64,000 bases of DNA. Source: Prorocentrum cordatum (Eukaryota > Sar > Dinophyceae > Prorocentrales > Prorocentraceae). A program made the translations under genes and the position numbers. The stretch covers positions 62,001-126,000 of the forward strand of contig CAUYUJ010018550.1 in the NCBI GenBank assembly GCA_963575745.1, read 5' to 3'. This document shows positions 40,999 to 51,077 of the stretch, piece by piece; the stretch's first letter is position 1; each line of letters opens with the position of its first letter. The notes beneath the pieces were generated by a model, which made no database searches, was not told the origin of the DNA, and was given only the letters and a program-made list of their open reading frames with translations.

Positions 40999-41150
40999 GC
41001 GAGAACGTGTACGTGGACCTCGTCGACGGGAAGTACTTCCAGGGCCGCGGGAAGGAGACGCACGCCTACCGCCACGCCCTGGAGAAGGGCCACTACGTGT
41101 GGATGAACGTGGTCGACGGCAAGGTGTTCTGCATCCCCGACGGCTACGAG
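40999..41150 (+). CDS. USP39: USP39/Sad1-like splicing factor, ZnF-UBP exon
   Basis: Reads GENVYVDLVDGKYFQGRG, then HAYRHALEKGHYVWMNV and VFCIPDGYE. GKYFQGRG, the spaced histidines and the FC.PD.YE end are diagnostic of the USP39/Sad1 ZnF-UBP domain. In known homologues the segment before GKYFQGRG is a CLVC zinc-binding pair. Here it is DLVD, so two zinc ligands are replaced by Asp. It ends in phase 0 before GTGCCT. The flanking introns are 40663-40998 (GC-AG) and 41151-41500 (GT-AG). Confidence 0.8.
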
Positions 41151-41500
41151 GTGCCTGCCCGTTTCGGTGTCCACCCTGCGCCCAGCCCAGGTTTTCGCCG
41201 TGCCCCTCGATTCTATAGTTTTTTATGTAGCTATATTGTTGGTGTGTGCTACCTCGATGACGTCGGGGTGCGAAGTGTGTGAGTATGCCCACGGTGCGGT
41301 CACAGGAGTTGCCTGCCCATCGCCTGTCCGTCTGCCTGCCTGCCTCTCAACCTGTCTGTCCGTCTGCATGCCTTGAGGGCTCGGCGCCAAGGCCTGCCTC
41401 TGGCTGTTCGGGCGGGTGCGGCGCCGACTTGAGAGGGAGGAATAGTTGGAGGAGGAGGAGGAGGAAGACAAGGAGGAGGAGGAGCACCAGCGGCGACGAG

Positions 41501-41627
41501 GTGGTAGACAAGTCGCTCGAGGACATAAAGTTTAACCTGCACCCGCTGTTCGACGAGGAGGAGATCTTGCAGACCTCCACAAAGGTTCGGTACGCAAAAG
41601 CGCTGGACGGGACCGACTACATCCCAG
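41501..41627 (+). CDS. USP39: USP39/Sad1-like splicing factor, exon with SLEDIKF
   Basis: Reads VVDKSLEDIKFNLHPLFDEE, then RYAKALDGTDYIPG. This corresponds to the linker between ZnF-UBP and the UCH-like domain in USP39 (SLEDI.YVL, then AYDGTTYLPG). It enters after ACGAG at 41500 in phase 0 and leaves in phase 1 before GTTCGT at 41628. The following exon should start with VGLNN-like sequence. I do not find it in the window, so the next intron exceeds 22 kb or the gene is broken here. The LINE at 44118 would lie in that intron. Confidence 0.75.
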
Positions 41628-41639
41628 GTTCGTCGCGGG

Positions 41640-41920
41640 AGGGCGGGGTGTCCTCAGGCGTTCGGCAAGTCTTGCCGTGTCGACTTGCGGGATCAAACCA
41701 CGCAAATCGAGGTGCACGCGAATAGCTGAATAACAAAACAGCAGCAGAAGCATACGCTGGATGGAGCAACCATCGCCCCCCCCTGGATCCGCTGGGGGGG
41801 GCTGGGCACGTGCTGTCGGAATGGGTGGAGGGGGGTCTTGAGGAAGAGGAGGAGGATGAGGAGGGGGCAGAGGATGGAGGGGTGCGGGACCAGGCAAGCT
41901 CCGACATCATCCGGAGTAAA
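41640..41920. other. Intron or spacer, no gene seen
   Basis: Unique sequence with a GGA tract near 41840-41870. Confidence 0.4.
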
Positions 41921-41924
41921 TGCT

Positions 41925-42030
41925 CGGAGGTCCGCGATGATCTCTGGGGCCGGCGCTGGACCCCCGTGGCGGCGCGCTCCGCTGCTGTGCCACGGAGGGC
42001 CAGCGCCGATCCGAGACGTCCGCGCGCACG
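41925..42030. mobile_element. Foldback repeat, GGTCCGCG family, copy 4
   Basis: GGAGGTCCGCGATGATCTCT and GGCCGGCGCTGGACCCCC on the left are mirrored by GGGCCAGCGCCGATCCGAGA (41997-42016) on the right. Confidence 0.5.
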
Positions 42031-43420
42031 CCCCCGACAGTTTGGTCATGCTTTTTGCAGGGTTCTCTGGTTCTGTCAGCGCTCCCCCGCTGGGGAGTGG
42101 TCTATATGATTTGTTTTTGTTCTCGTTCGCGGATTCTGGAAGTGTTCCTTCTGGAAGCGTTCCCCTCTTGTTCTTGTTCTCTGAACGCGTTCTCTGGTTC
42201 TTGGTATTGTTATCGTGTGTTGGAGGCGTTTTCCTGTTCCTGTTCTTTATTGTCTTCCCTCTGGAAGCGTTCCCTCTTGCTTTTGTTCTCTCGTTCCTTT
42301 TCGTTTGCAGTTTCGCTTCTCCTGTCGGCATGCGGGGATCAGGCAATTGCAGATCGAGGTGCATGTAGACAGGCCGACGTGTATCACGAGAATCTCGAGG
42401 TGCATCCCCAGATGTGCAATCTCCAGATGAGCGACGCAAAACAACGGGATCGTCTTCGCCGACATTCGCGCGTAAGCTGCCCGCGCAAGGACGCGCGTAA
42501 GCGCCTTCGCCTCAAATGTGGCGTGCCGCGCGGGCGACCCGCCGAAGCCGCCGTGTAAGAGCGCTACGTCACCTCGCGTAAGACCCGTTTGTCTTCGTCG
42601 CCCAGATGTGCTCAGAGAAGCCGCGCAGGCTTCAGCGCGGGTCGAGGAATCGCCGCAGCTGTCCAACCCTTGGCGGCGGGGGAGCTCCTGGTGCGTCGGG
42701 AACCCGAGAGGTACCAATACCGCTACTCCCCGGGCCTCTCCCGGTGTGCGTTCTAACCAGGATTTCGAGGCGAATCCAGCGGTGGCGACGAGGGCCTCCC
42801 AGGAGGCCCACAAAGGCGACAATGGGCGAAGGGTAGAGGTACGGTATGGGTACCCTTTCCTCCTCCGAGTGCGTGATAATTCCGTCGTGGCTGGGATCCT
42901 GCTGCCCCCCTCCTGGTGGCCCTCTCCTCGATCTCGGCCCCGCGCCTGCCATCCCCGGCCGCCTCTCCTCAGGGCCCGTTTCGATCCAATCGGCTCCATT
43001 CGATCTCAGTTTCGGCCCGACCGATCCGATTCGATCCCGATGCTCCGACGATCCAATGCTTGCATGACGCCGTTGTACATTTTTGGCACTGCCGATCCGA
43101 TCCGATTCCGACTCCGCGTCGATGGGGCCCGATCTGACGCGCATTCCGAAGTCGACCCGGTATCCCGAGCTGATGCTGATTGATCGTGCCATCTCTCCTC
43201 TCCATCTGTCTCCGCGCCTGCCCCAACCTCCTGGCCCTCTGCTGTCCCTCTCTCCGCCCACACCGTTCCACCACGCCCTCCCTTCAGACCTGTTCTTTCC
43301 CCGCCCCGCACAGCAGGCTGCATAGGGCTGAACAATATTTGCAGCTCGGACTACCAGAACGCTCCTGCCCTAGCGCGCCGTTGATACCCCTGAGGAGGAG
43401 CACCAGGAGCATGATCATAA
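42031..43420. other. Non-coding spacer with short repeats
   Basis: A T-rich stretch with repeated GTTCTCTGGTTCTTG, CTGGAAGCGTTCC and TGTTCTTGTTCTC phrases (42055-42320), unique DNA, then GATCCGATTCGATC-type repeats (42985-43110). Gene-like motifs were not found on either strand. Confidence 0.5.
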
Positions 43421-43429
43421 GCACGAACA

Positions 43430-43449
43430 GCACTGGTTACGAGGAGGAG

Positions 43450-43490
<41 letters not shown>

Positions 43491-43700
43491 AAAAAAAGAG
43501 GAGGAGCAGGAGGAGGAGGAAGAGGAGGAGGTGAAGGAGGAGGAGGAAGGGGGCGGGGAGAAGAAGGAGGAGGAGGCGGAGGAGGAGGAGGAGCAGGAGG
43601 AAGAGGAGGTGGACGAGGAGGCGGAGGCGGAGGCGGAGGCGGAGGAAAAGGGGGATGAGTTAGAGAGGGACGAGGAGAAGAAGGAGGAGGAGATGCGCCT
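43430..43700. repeat. GAG/GAC-rich repeat
   Basis: Mostly GAGGAGGAC units. The plus frame encodes poly-Glu/Asp and lacks any domain. Confidence 0.9.
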
Positions 43701-43866
43701 CCATGTTATACAAGGGGAGGGCAGGCAGTGCAGGACCCTTTGGGCCCTCCTACTTCCCTCAGCGTCTGATGCCATGCTGCCTTAGCTGGGCTCCTGTTCC
43801 CGATGCTCGTCTATAATGCATTGGCCTTGGTGCGTGGTGGCAGCGAGCCGGTGCAAAATGCGGAGG

Positions 43867-43984
<118 letters not shown>

Positions 43985-44098
43985 CTAGCCGGCCGCTCTG
44001 CGGTTGATCGGGAGTTTCTGTATATAGAAGAAGGTGCGTGCGCCTGTTGGCGAGGGTGAGGATGAGGTTCCTCCTCCTCCTCCTCCTCATCCTCCTCC

Positions 44099-44117
44099 TC
44101 CTCCTCCATCCTTCTCT
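44099..44117 (+). repeat. LINE target-site duplication, left
   Basis: TCCTCCTCCATCCTTCTCT, repeated after the poly(A) at 51075-51093. The last 12 bases are not simple repeat, which makes the match meaningful. Confidence 0.85.
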
Positions 44118-44123
44118 CAAGAG

Positions 44124-44153
44124 CAATTTGGCTCGAGCGATTTCGGCGCTCAG
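44124..44153 (+). other. Possible tandem spliced-leader relics at the LINE 5' end
   Basis: CAATTTGGCTCGAG (44124-44137) and CGATTTCGGCGCTCAG (44138-44153) each resemble the last 15 nt of DinoSL, CCATTTTGGCTCAAG, and abut each other, starting 6 nt from the element's first base. Truncated spliced-leader relics in tandem are the known signature of repeated trans-splicing and retroposition. Divergence is high, so this is tentative. Confidence 0.4.
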
Positions 44154-44245
44154 TCAGATCTTTCCCCGGGCTGCACCAAGCATTTGTGCACTCTTGAGCG
44201 CCGCCCATCGGCGGTGAACGCGGGGACGGTTGCATTTTCAGTTCG

Positions 44246-45436
44246 ATGGCCAAGGGCAATGGCTCTGGCCAGCGGTGGATCTGCACGAAGTGTGGATGTA
44301 AAAGGAACCTTGCTCATTGGTGGAGGTGCAAGCATTGTAGGTCGCCATACAGTGAGTTTTGCGAGTGGTCTGGACGTAATGGAGACGAGGGCGGAGACGT
44401 TTGGTGGCAGGACTGGCAGGACGGCATCGCCCCAGGCACCGCTGCGCGCGCGACCGAGTCGACCGAGGCCGCTCCACCCCTTCCTGCCCGTCCTGGGCCT
44501 CAGCGCTTGGCTCCTGGCGCAGTGGTGCCCGCCTCGGCCTCGCCTGAGGCGAAGGTCGAGGACATCCAGGCGATCATCGACTCCCTCACTCGCATTGGCG
44601 ACGCCAACGGTGCGGCCTCCTACTCCAAGCTCCTCGAGGTTCGGAAGGCGCAGCAGGCGGCGGCAACCATCGGCCCGCCCCTCCAGCACCGTGTCAACGC
44701 GGCTTTCCAGTCCGTGCGCGCATTGGAGGGCAAGCTCGAGCGCGCCGTCGGCCACTACCAGCGCCTCGAGACCCAGCTCGCCGAGCAGAGGAACTGGGTC
44801 CACAAGCTCAACTCTGACTTGGAGGCCGCCGAGGCCGAGCACACCCAGCTGGTGCGCGCCCTCCACGCCAACACCTGCGGACCTGGCGAGCCCAGGGCTT
44901 CTCCTGCTACGCCAGTCCCCAGTGTTGTCACCATCTCGATTGACGACATCCTCGAAGGGAAGTCCGACTTGCCCATTTCGCTGGGCACCTTCGGGCAGCT
45001 CGACGGTGATGAGTACGAGTTGGATCAGACTACCAAAGACGAGGCAAAGAAACGCATGGACACCCTGCAGGCCGACATCAAGGCAGCCGTGGGTACCCTC
45101 TTCGGGGCAGCCGCTGAGAAGATCAAGGCCGCCAAAGAAGAACACCAGAAGCTCATCGGACGGCTGCAAAAGAAGCGTCGTGCTCATGACAGCTCTGCTC
45201 TTCCTGGCGGGCAGGCTGCTGCTGCACCCGCCCAAGCTGCAGACGCACCTGCTGAGCCCTCGGCCGCTTCTGAGCCTACAGGAGGTGGTGGTGGAGCCCC
45301 GCCTGGCGGCGAGCACTCGGCTACAGCGACCTCCGAGGAGGAGATCGCCCGCCGTGCCACTCGCCAGGCAGCCGCCAACATCTTGCAACAGTCTCCAGGG
45401 GATTCCCCCCCCGCAGGTGGCTCGTCAGCGGCCTGA
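44246..45436 (+). CDS. LINE ORF1 protein, zinc finger plus coiled coil
   Basis: 396 residues from the ATG at 44246. Residues 11-31 have W-x-C-x2-C-x11-C-x2-C (WICTKCG, then RCKHC), close to a RanBP2-type zinc ribbon that binds single-stranded RNA. Residues about 85-215 form long helices with heptads (for example ALEGKLERAVGHYQRLETQL), a probable coiled coil for trimer or dimer formation. Another helical block (residues 250-310) contains AAEKIKAAKEEHQKLIGRLQ. The C-terminus is Ala/Pro/Gly-rich. It fits a LINE ORF1p, the RNA-binding chaperone of the retrotransposition RNP. It is in frame 2, and ORF2 is in frame 0. Confidence 0.75.
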   Translation: MAKGNGSGQRWICTKCGCKRNLAHWWRCKHCRSPYSEFCEWSGRNGDEGGDVWWQDWQDGIAPGTAARATESTEAAPPLPARPGPQRLAPGAVVPASASPEAKVEDIQAIIDSLTRIGDANGAASYSKLLEVRKAQQAAATIGPPLQHRVNAAFQSVRALEGKLERAVGHYQRLETQLAEQRNWVHKLNSDLEAAEAEHTQLVRALHANTCGPGEPRASPATPVPSVVTISIDDILEGKSDLPISLGTFGQLDGDEYELDQTTKDEAKKRMDTLQADIKAAVGTLFGAAAEKIKAAKEEHQKLIGRLQKKRRAHDSSALPGGQAAAAPAQAADAPAEPSAASEPTGGGGGAPPGGEHSATATSEEEIARRATRQAAANILQQSPGDSPPAGGSSAA

Positions 45437-45578
45437 GGGGGGGAGTCCAGCTTTCATTAACTTTAGTATCTTGGAAGGGCTAGGCCAGCCCACCATCTCT
45501 CAGTTTTGGTCCCGTCTCCATTGGGTCAAACTGTGTGCTCGGCAGGTCTCGAAGTTTTTATCCCCTGCCCAGCCTAAG

Positions 45579-48500
45579 ATGCCCAAGGTGGACCCTGGGG
45601 GGACCACTACCTCCCCTCCTCCTTCTGAGCCCCCCCCTCCTCCTGAAGGTATGTCCCAACTCGCCCTGATTTTTGAAACCGCTAATGTCTCAGGGTGGGC
45701 TTCGGGGCAAAAGTTTTTGTTAAGGACTTCTGCGCATGTGGTGTGCATGCAGGAGCATCACCTTCTGGCAGGGGAGCGTTTAAATCAAGCTAGCGCGTGG
45801 GCCTCTAGGCGCAGATGGCGTGGCATATGGGGCCCAGCGGCTCCAGGTGAGGGCTCGGGGTCAAAGGGTGGCGTGGCAATCCTCGTCCGTGACTTCCTGG
45901 GCTTGCATCATGGGCCAGCTTCTCCTACACCGTCTCGGGTTATCTCTGGAATCGTGGGGATCCCAGGAGGCCTCGAGTTCGCTGTCACGTCCTTATATCT
46001 TCGAGTCGGATCTGGCATCGACCAGTTCAACCAGCAGTTGTTGTCGGATGCAGGGTACGCTTCCACCAGCTCCTGTCTTCCTTGGCTTATTGGTGGAGAT
46101 TTCAACTTATCCCCGATTGAGTTACGAGATCATGGCTTTCCTCCAAAGCAGGGTGATGGTGGGGTCATCCTCTACCCGTCCTGCTCGGGAACCTGTCACA
46201 CAACGGGAGGAATGAGGATGAATGATTACTTTGTGGCTAGTCCTGGGCTTAGTACCGCTATCCAGTCCCTCGACCGCAGCTCCGATGGGGATCTCTCGCC
46301 GCACTGGCCTGTTAGGATGACCCTGTTCCCGCAGTATGGGAAGCTCCGAGCGATGACGCTCGCGCGGCCGCAGCGGATCCCTGTTGCTCGGCTGATCGGG
46401 CCCGTAGGGCCACCACCCGACTATTCGGCAGCTAAGGAGGCTATCCACGAGGCCCTGGCTGCTTCTCGGGCTGGTAAGGGGGAGGACACCCAGCTCTTGC
46501 TTAACAGTGCGTACAGGATCTGGGCGGACCTGGCGGAAGGAGAGGTTGCCAAGTCGGCGGGAGTTGATCTTAGGAAAGGCGGGTCCCGAGGGGCCGTCCC
46601 TGACATCATCTGGCAACCTGTGTACCTTCGCGATGTTAATCCCCCCCGCCAGCCTGAGTTGGTTTCGGTTAGGTGGCTATGGAAAGCCATTCTCATGCTT
46701 GAGGCCAGTGTCCAGCACCCGATGCTGCATGGCCTCTCTGATGCTATTTCCTACGGCTTCGCCGTCCCGCCGACCATTCTCAAGCACCAGGGTGAACATC
46801 GGCCGCTGTTTGAACGGGCTTTGGACTGTTGCTACTCCTCGTCGCTCCACCCCTGGCCCGAGGGCCACGGTTGCAGGATCAGTGAGTTTCGGGGTCTGGT
46901 CCGAGCTGCCCTCACCTCCGCTGAGCAGGTGGCCCGAGGGCAAGCCTCTCAGGCCTGGCGTTCTTGGTTGCTCAAGGGCATTGACAATGGAGGTCGCAAC
47001 GTGCATATTGCGACCAAGGCCCCCACGCCTTGGCAGCCATGCACTGTCCTGTCTGTTGGCGGCAAGATTGTTAGCGATCCGCAGAGTCTTCTCGCGTCGG
47101 AGGCTCTTCGGTATCAATCCTTCTGGAGGGCCTCGCCGCAACCGCCTCCCCCTCCTGCTGTGTTTCGGCCTGCTCCTGATCTTCCTCGCCTCGAGCTGGA
47201 CGCGGTTCGAAAAATCTGCTTGCGGCACAAGGAGAGGTCCGCGGTGTCCACTGATGGTTTCCACATTCGGCACCTGGGATGGTTGTGTGACGACGGTCTC
47301 CAATGTCTTCTGGACCTTTTCCTGGTCATGGAGACTTCGGGGTTTTTGCCCGCGCAGTTGGCGATTGTCATCATGTTTCTCATTCCCAAGCAGCCAGTGG
47401 GTGTGCGCCCCATCGGTCTCTTCACCTCGCCCTACAGGGTGTGGGCCAAAGCCAGACGTCCCATTGCTGATGCCTGGGAGCTCTCCCACGCCAGACCTTA
47501 TTTTGCCGCAGGATCCTTCACAGGTGCAGGAGACACCGTGTGGAGACAATTGCTCCGAGCTGAAGCTGGTGTGGCATCCTCCAAGATCGCGGTGAATCTG
47601 TTATGGGATTTCTTCAAATACTATGAGTTGTTGCCGCTGGACCAGCTACAGCTCCGATGTTGTAAGCACGACTTTCCGCTTGCGGTCAGCCGCCTCGCCA
47701 TCAGGGCCTATTCCTCCGTCAGGCACCTCACGCTCCAGGGCATGGTGTCTGGGGGGGTTTTCGCCCTGAGTGGTGTGGTGGCTGGCTGCAGCCTAGCCAC
47801 TACTATGATTAGGATCAACGCTTTGGATCCCCTTGATGCGATACCTTGGCACCCAGTGGTCGACTTTAAGTTGTATATTGATGACAGTGGCATTTCGGCG
47901 GTCGGAGATTATCAAGAGGTGGTGCAAGGTGTCGTGGATGGGGCTCGTCATTTGCAGCAGGCCGCCGATGACATCGGCGCCGCCCTCTCGGCCGACAAGG
48001 CCACGCTGATTTCCAGTCACCGAGGAGCGGGGTTGGAAATTCAACAAAAGCTTGGGTTGGAGCTTTCGGGGCCCCTCGTCACCTCAGGAGTCAATTTGGG
48101 GGTGGATGACACGCAGGGTCGCCCCTTGCGCTCCCAGGGCCGAAACTCCAGGGCCAAGAGACGGAGGCGTGATGGGGAGGCCCGTGCGGCCAGGTTGGGG
48201 CGTTTATCTCGTCACCTCAGTCGCCGTCGTCTGCGTCGCTTGTGGGTCGCGGGACCCCTCCCTGTGTCCAGTTATGGTGCTGAGTGCTTCGGATTGAACC
48301 CCTCGGAGCTTCTGGGGCTCCGTCGTTCCCTCGGTCGGTTGCTGAAACCATCGGCGGGCCAGAGATCTCTGTCCACCCTTATGCTTCTTGAGGGCGACCC
48401 GTCTTGGTTGACCCAAGTCGCGTGTGTCACCAGGTGGCATAGGGAAGTGTGGGCCTCTGCGAGTAGCCTTCACCCAGCCGCTTTGACGATTCCTCAGCTT

Positions 48501-50378
48501 CGGCGGTACTGGCAGGCTGTCTGGAATAGACCTCAGCCCACGTGGAGGGGAGTTTCTGGCCCCCTCTCTGCCATTCGGCTGACTTTAGATAGATTGGGAT
48601 GGATCATGCTAGATTTCAACCGTCTGCAGGACGACCTTGGCCATCTGCACGAGCTGTTTTACACCTCTCCCCGCCTTCTCAGGACTCATCTTCGTTCTGC
48701 TGTCCTCAGGAGACTCGAGAGGGACATTTCTCGTAAACATCATTTCGTGCATGATCGTCTGTCCTTCGACGTCGTCTCCTCTTCCTTGGCCTCCTCTAAG
48801 TTCACGGCGTTGCAGAAGGGGACCCTTCGCGCCTGTGCCTGCGACGGGATCTGGACGCGTACGATGGCGCGCAGCCGCGGCTACCAGTTCCCTCAATCTT
48901 GCGAGCTGTGTGGGTCCTCGACGGATTCGATCTTCCACCGTCTTTGGCAGTGCCCAGCCCTGGATCAGGAAAGGAAGGAGTTGGTGAGGGAGGAGCTTCT
49001 CGAGGGCGTCTTGGACTATGTCAGCTCGTCTGATAAGTTGTTCGTCGTCACCCGTGGCGCCATCCCCCACCCTGGAGACCGCTGCCCGCCCCCTGTGCAC
49101 ATGGACGACGATGAGCTCGAAGTTGTCTGGCACGTGCCCCCTCCCCTGCCAGATTTTTCAGGTGTTGTCTTTGTAGACGGGTCTTGCACCCGACGTATTA
49201 TTAAAGAAATGTCTCGGGCTGCCTGGAGCGTCGTTTTGTATTCCCCTGACAAAACTCGTCTGGCTAGTGTTTCGGGCCCCGTGTGGGCGCACCTCCCGCA
49301 AACGCCCCAGGCGGGAGAGTTCTGTGCGTCTCTTGCGGGGGTCCAGTTGCTCGAAGGTCAATCCTCGCTCATCTCTGATTGTGAGAATGTCGTGCGGTCT
49401 TTCGCCCAGGATAGAGCCGCTCAGCTTTCGGACAAGAAATGCTACTCGGGGCATCTGCTGCAGGCTCGTGCAGCCGATGGTTTCAAATTTCTCACCTCGG
49501 TCTCTCACGTTCGAGCCCACCAGCCGCTCGATGACCCCGAAGTGTCTGATGAAATTCGGTTCTGGCGCCTTGGCAACGATGACGCGGATCATCTAGCTAA
49601 GGCGGCCCTTGCCCGCCACCCCACGGACCCCGATATAGAGGCGGAGGTTGAGCGGGACGTGAAATATGCCAAGGCTTTTTGCTTGCTTGCTATGCACCTC
49701 CTCCCGAAGTTTCAGTCTTTGCGAGATTTCGGTGAAGTGGAATACGTTAAGCCTCAGCAGCCGGTGCGGATCGCGGGACCTAGTCACCTCTGGCTCCACT
49801 TGGGCACTTTCTGGCGTTGTGAGCGTTGCTTGAAAGTTGTCCGTCAAAAGTGGCCGCGTAAGCCTCCGCCTAGCGTCTGCCCTGGCCCGCGAGACCTGCC
49901 AGTGGAGCAGATAGCCTCTCTTGGTCACCGCTGCGTCGCCTTTGAATGCGGTGACCAAGCACTCCTGCTCATATGTACGGCATGTAAGTGTTACTCCTCC
50001 CATGGCCGCTTTAAGGGCCTCATGGAGCGATGTGTTGGCAAGCCCTCCAGGTTCGGCAAGTGGGTTTGGTCCGTCGTCGCTCGTGGAGGCCACCCTAAGC
50101 GACGCGAACTGTCAGTGTTTTGCCCTCTCCTCCTTTCGGACTTTGACCTCCCCCCTCCTCTCTCCGTGAGGCCTGCTCGTAAGCGCGCTAGCTCGTACTC
50201 GGACTCGGAAGAAGACGAACGCAGGCGCGCTGTAGGAACTTCGTTGGCGGAAACGGCCGAAGCCGCCGCTCTCCACAGTATGTCTCAGCAGAGGAGAGAT
50301 ACCCATCAAGGGCCGAGTCGGGACAGTCCCACTTTCTTGGCGAGGAGACGCCAGGATCAGTCTGACAGTTCCGATTAG
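45579..50378 (+). CDS. LINE ORF2: APE endonuclease, reverse transcriptase, RNase H, C-terminal zinc motif
   Basis: 1599 residues from the ATG at 45579, or 1575 from the ATG at 45651, to the TAG at 50376. The frame is open further upstream over ORF1, so the start is not certain. APE endonuclease (residues 25-250): CMQEHH (Glu 59), GGDFNLSP (Asp 174) and DLSPHWPV (His 242). Reverse transcriptase (about 530-830): PIGLFTSPYRVW, motif A LLWDFFKYYEL, and YIDDSG with the Asp pair at 768-769 (47880-47885). A CELCGSSTDSIFHRLWQC zinc motif precedes RNase H (about 1195-1340), which has FVDGSC (Asp 1200), GEFCASL and DADHLAKAA. The C-terminal CERCLKVV...CTACKC pattern is a further zinc motif. The protein nicks the target DNA and primes reverse transcription from it. 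No stop or frameshift is seen. Confidence 0.9.
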   Translation: MPKVDPGGTTTSPPPSEPPPPPEGMSQLALIFETANVSGWASGQKFLLRTSAHVVCMQEHHLLAGERLNQASAWASRRRWRGIWGPAAPGEGSGSKGGVAILVRDFLGLHHGPASPTPSRVISGIVGIPGGLEFAVTSLYLRVGSGIDQFNQQLLSDAGYASTSSCLPWLIGGDFNLSPIELRDHGFPPKQGDGGVILYPSCSGTCHTTGGMRMNDYFVASPGLSTAIQSLDRSSDGDLSPHWPVRMTLFPQYGKLRAMTLARPQRIPVARLIGPVGPPPDYSAAKEAIHEALAASRAGKGEDTQLLLNSAYRIWADLAEGEVAKSAGVDLRKGGSRGAVPDIIWQPVYLRDVNPPRQPELVSVRWLWKAILMLEASVQHPMLHGLSDAISYGFAVPPTILKHQGEHRPLFERALDCCYSSSLHPWPEGHGCRISEFRGLVRAALTSAEQVARGQASQAWRSWLLKGIDNGGRNVHIATKAPTPWQPCTVLSVGGKIVSDPQSLLASEALRYQSFWRASPQPPPPPAVFRPAPDLPRLELDAVRKICLRHKERSAVSTDGFHIRHLGWLCDDGLQCLLDLFLVMETSGFLPAQLAIVIMFLIPKQPVGVRPIGLFTSPYRVWAKARRPIADAWELSHARPYFAAGSFTGAGDTVWRQLLRAEAGVASSKIAVNLLWDFFKYYELLPLDQLQLRCCKHDFPLAVSRLAIRAYSSVRHLTLQGMVSGGVFALSGVVAGCSLATTMIRINALDPLDAIPWHPVVDFKLYIDDSGISAVGDYQEVVQGVVDGARHLQQAADDIGAALSADKATLISSHRGAGLEIQQKLGLELSGPLVTSGVNLGVDDTQGRPLRSQGRNSRAKRRRRDGEARAARLGRLSRHLSRRRLRRLWVAGPLPVSSYGAECFGLNPSELLGLRRSLGRLLKPSAGQRSLSTLMLLEGDPSWLTQVACVTRWHREVWASASSLHPAALTIPQLRRYWQAVWNRPQPTWRGVSGPLSAIRLTLDRLGWIMLDFNRLQDDLGHLHELFYTSPRLLRTHLRSAVLRRLERDISRKHHFVHDRLSFDVVSSSLASSKFTALQKGTLRACACDGIWTRTMARSRGYQFPQSCELCGSSTDSIFHRLWQCPALDQERKELVREELLEGVLDYVSSSDKLFVVTRGAIPHPGDRCPPPVHMDDDELEVVWHVPPPLPDFSGVVFVDGSCTRRIIKEMSRAAWSVVLYSPDKTRLASVSGPVWAHLPQTPQAGEFCASLAGVQLLEGQSSLISDCENVVRSFAQDRAAQLSDKKCYSGHLLQARAADGFKFLTSVSHVRAHQPLDDPEVSDEIRFWRLGNDDADHLAKAALARHPTDPDIEAEVERDVKYAKAFCLLAMHLLPKFQSLRDFGEVEYVKPQQPVRIAGPSHLWLHLGTFWRCERCLKVVRQKWPRKPPPSVCPGPRDLPVEQIASLGHRCVAFECGDQALLLICTACKCYSSHGRFKGLMERCVGKPSRFGKWVWSVVARGGHPKRRELSVFCPLLLSDFDLPPPLSVRPARKRASSYSDSEEDERRRAVGTSLAETAEAAALHSMSQQRRDTHQGPSRDSPTFLARRRQDQSDSSD

Positions 50379-50982
50379 TTTAACTTTGTGTTTGTGGCCT
50401 TCGGCCTTTCTATTTCTCGTTTATGCCTTGGCTCTACATCTGGGGCGAGGCTATGTCGTCCAGGCGCATCCAGCACCTGGGGCAGGCCTCGTCGTCCTTG
50501 TGTGGGCCTTTCTTTTTCCGTGTGTGTGAGGGCTTTCTTCAGCGAGCACGGGGGTAGTTCTATCCCGACTGTAGCTCGACTTTGGCGGTTGCTGTGGCCA
50601 GGTAGCGTCGCCCCTGGCCCCACCGCCTGGGCCCTCCTCGTGCTTCGTGCGCGGCGCGCTCGAGGAGGTGTCCAACGCTCGTGCAGCTGCGGCGGCTGTG
50701 CGTGCGCTCTTCTTTCCTGCCGCCCGAATTAGGGGATCAGCCCTTAATCTCTCCTCGTGGTTCCTCACCTTTCCAGCTGGTGAGGGGCCGCTCGAGGCTC
50801 GCCGTGAGGGTGCGGGGGGGTGTGGCACATCCCCCGACTGCAGCCCCCTGGCTTTCCCTGCTGCCTGCGACGCCTGGTGTCAGGGAGGGTGGCGTGGAGG
50901 TTTCAACGCAATCCTCCCGCCTCCCCAGCCTTGCCAAGGGTACGCCCCACCAGTGGCAAGAAGCATTCAGGGGTTGAAAGGG

Positions 50983-51074
<92 letters not shown>
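50379..51074 (+). other. LINE 3' UTR and 92-nt poly(A)
   Basis: 600 bp without a gene, then an uninterrupted A-run at 50983-51074. Confidence 0.9.

Positions 51075-51077
<3 letters not shown>

Larger units (their letters stand above)
44118..51074 (+). mobile_element. Full-length LINE (non-LTR retrotransposon), apparently intact
   Basis: A 6957-bp element bounded by a 19-bp target-site duplication (44099-44117 and 51075-51093) and ending in 92 A residues. It carries a 128-bp 5' UTR, ORF1 (44246-45436), ORF2 (45579-50378) with APE endonuclease, reverse transcriptase and RNase H, and a 600-bp 3' UTR. Both ORFs are uninterrupted. The long pure poly(A), perfect duplication and intact ORFs point to a recent insertion that may still be competent. 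It landed in TCC-rich simple repeat, downstream of and on the same strand as the USP39-like exons. Confidence 0.9.

Noticed and set aside
43430-43785. Poly-Glu/Asp ORF of about 200 codons
   Set aside because: GAG/GAC repeat expansion without a non-repetitive domain.
44034-45578. Upstream extension of LINE ORF2
   Set aside because: It overlaps ORF1 in another frame and is Ser/Arg/Pro-rich. It also starts outside the element.
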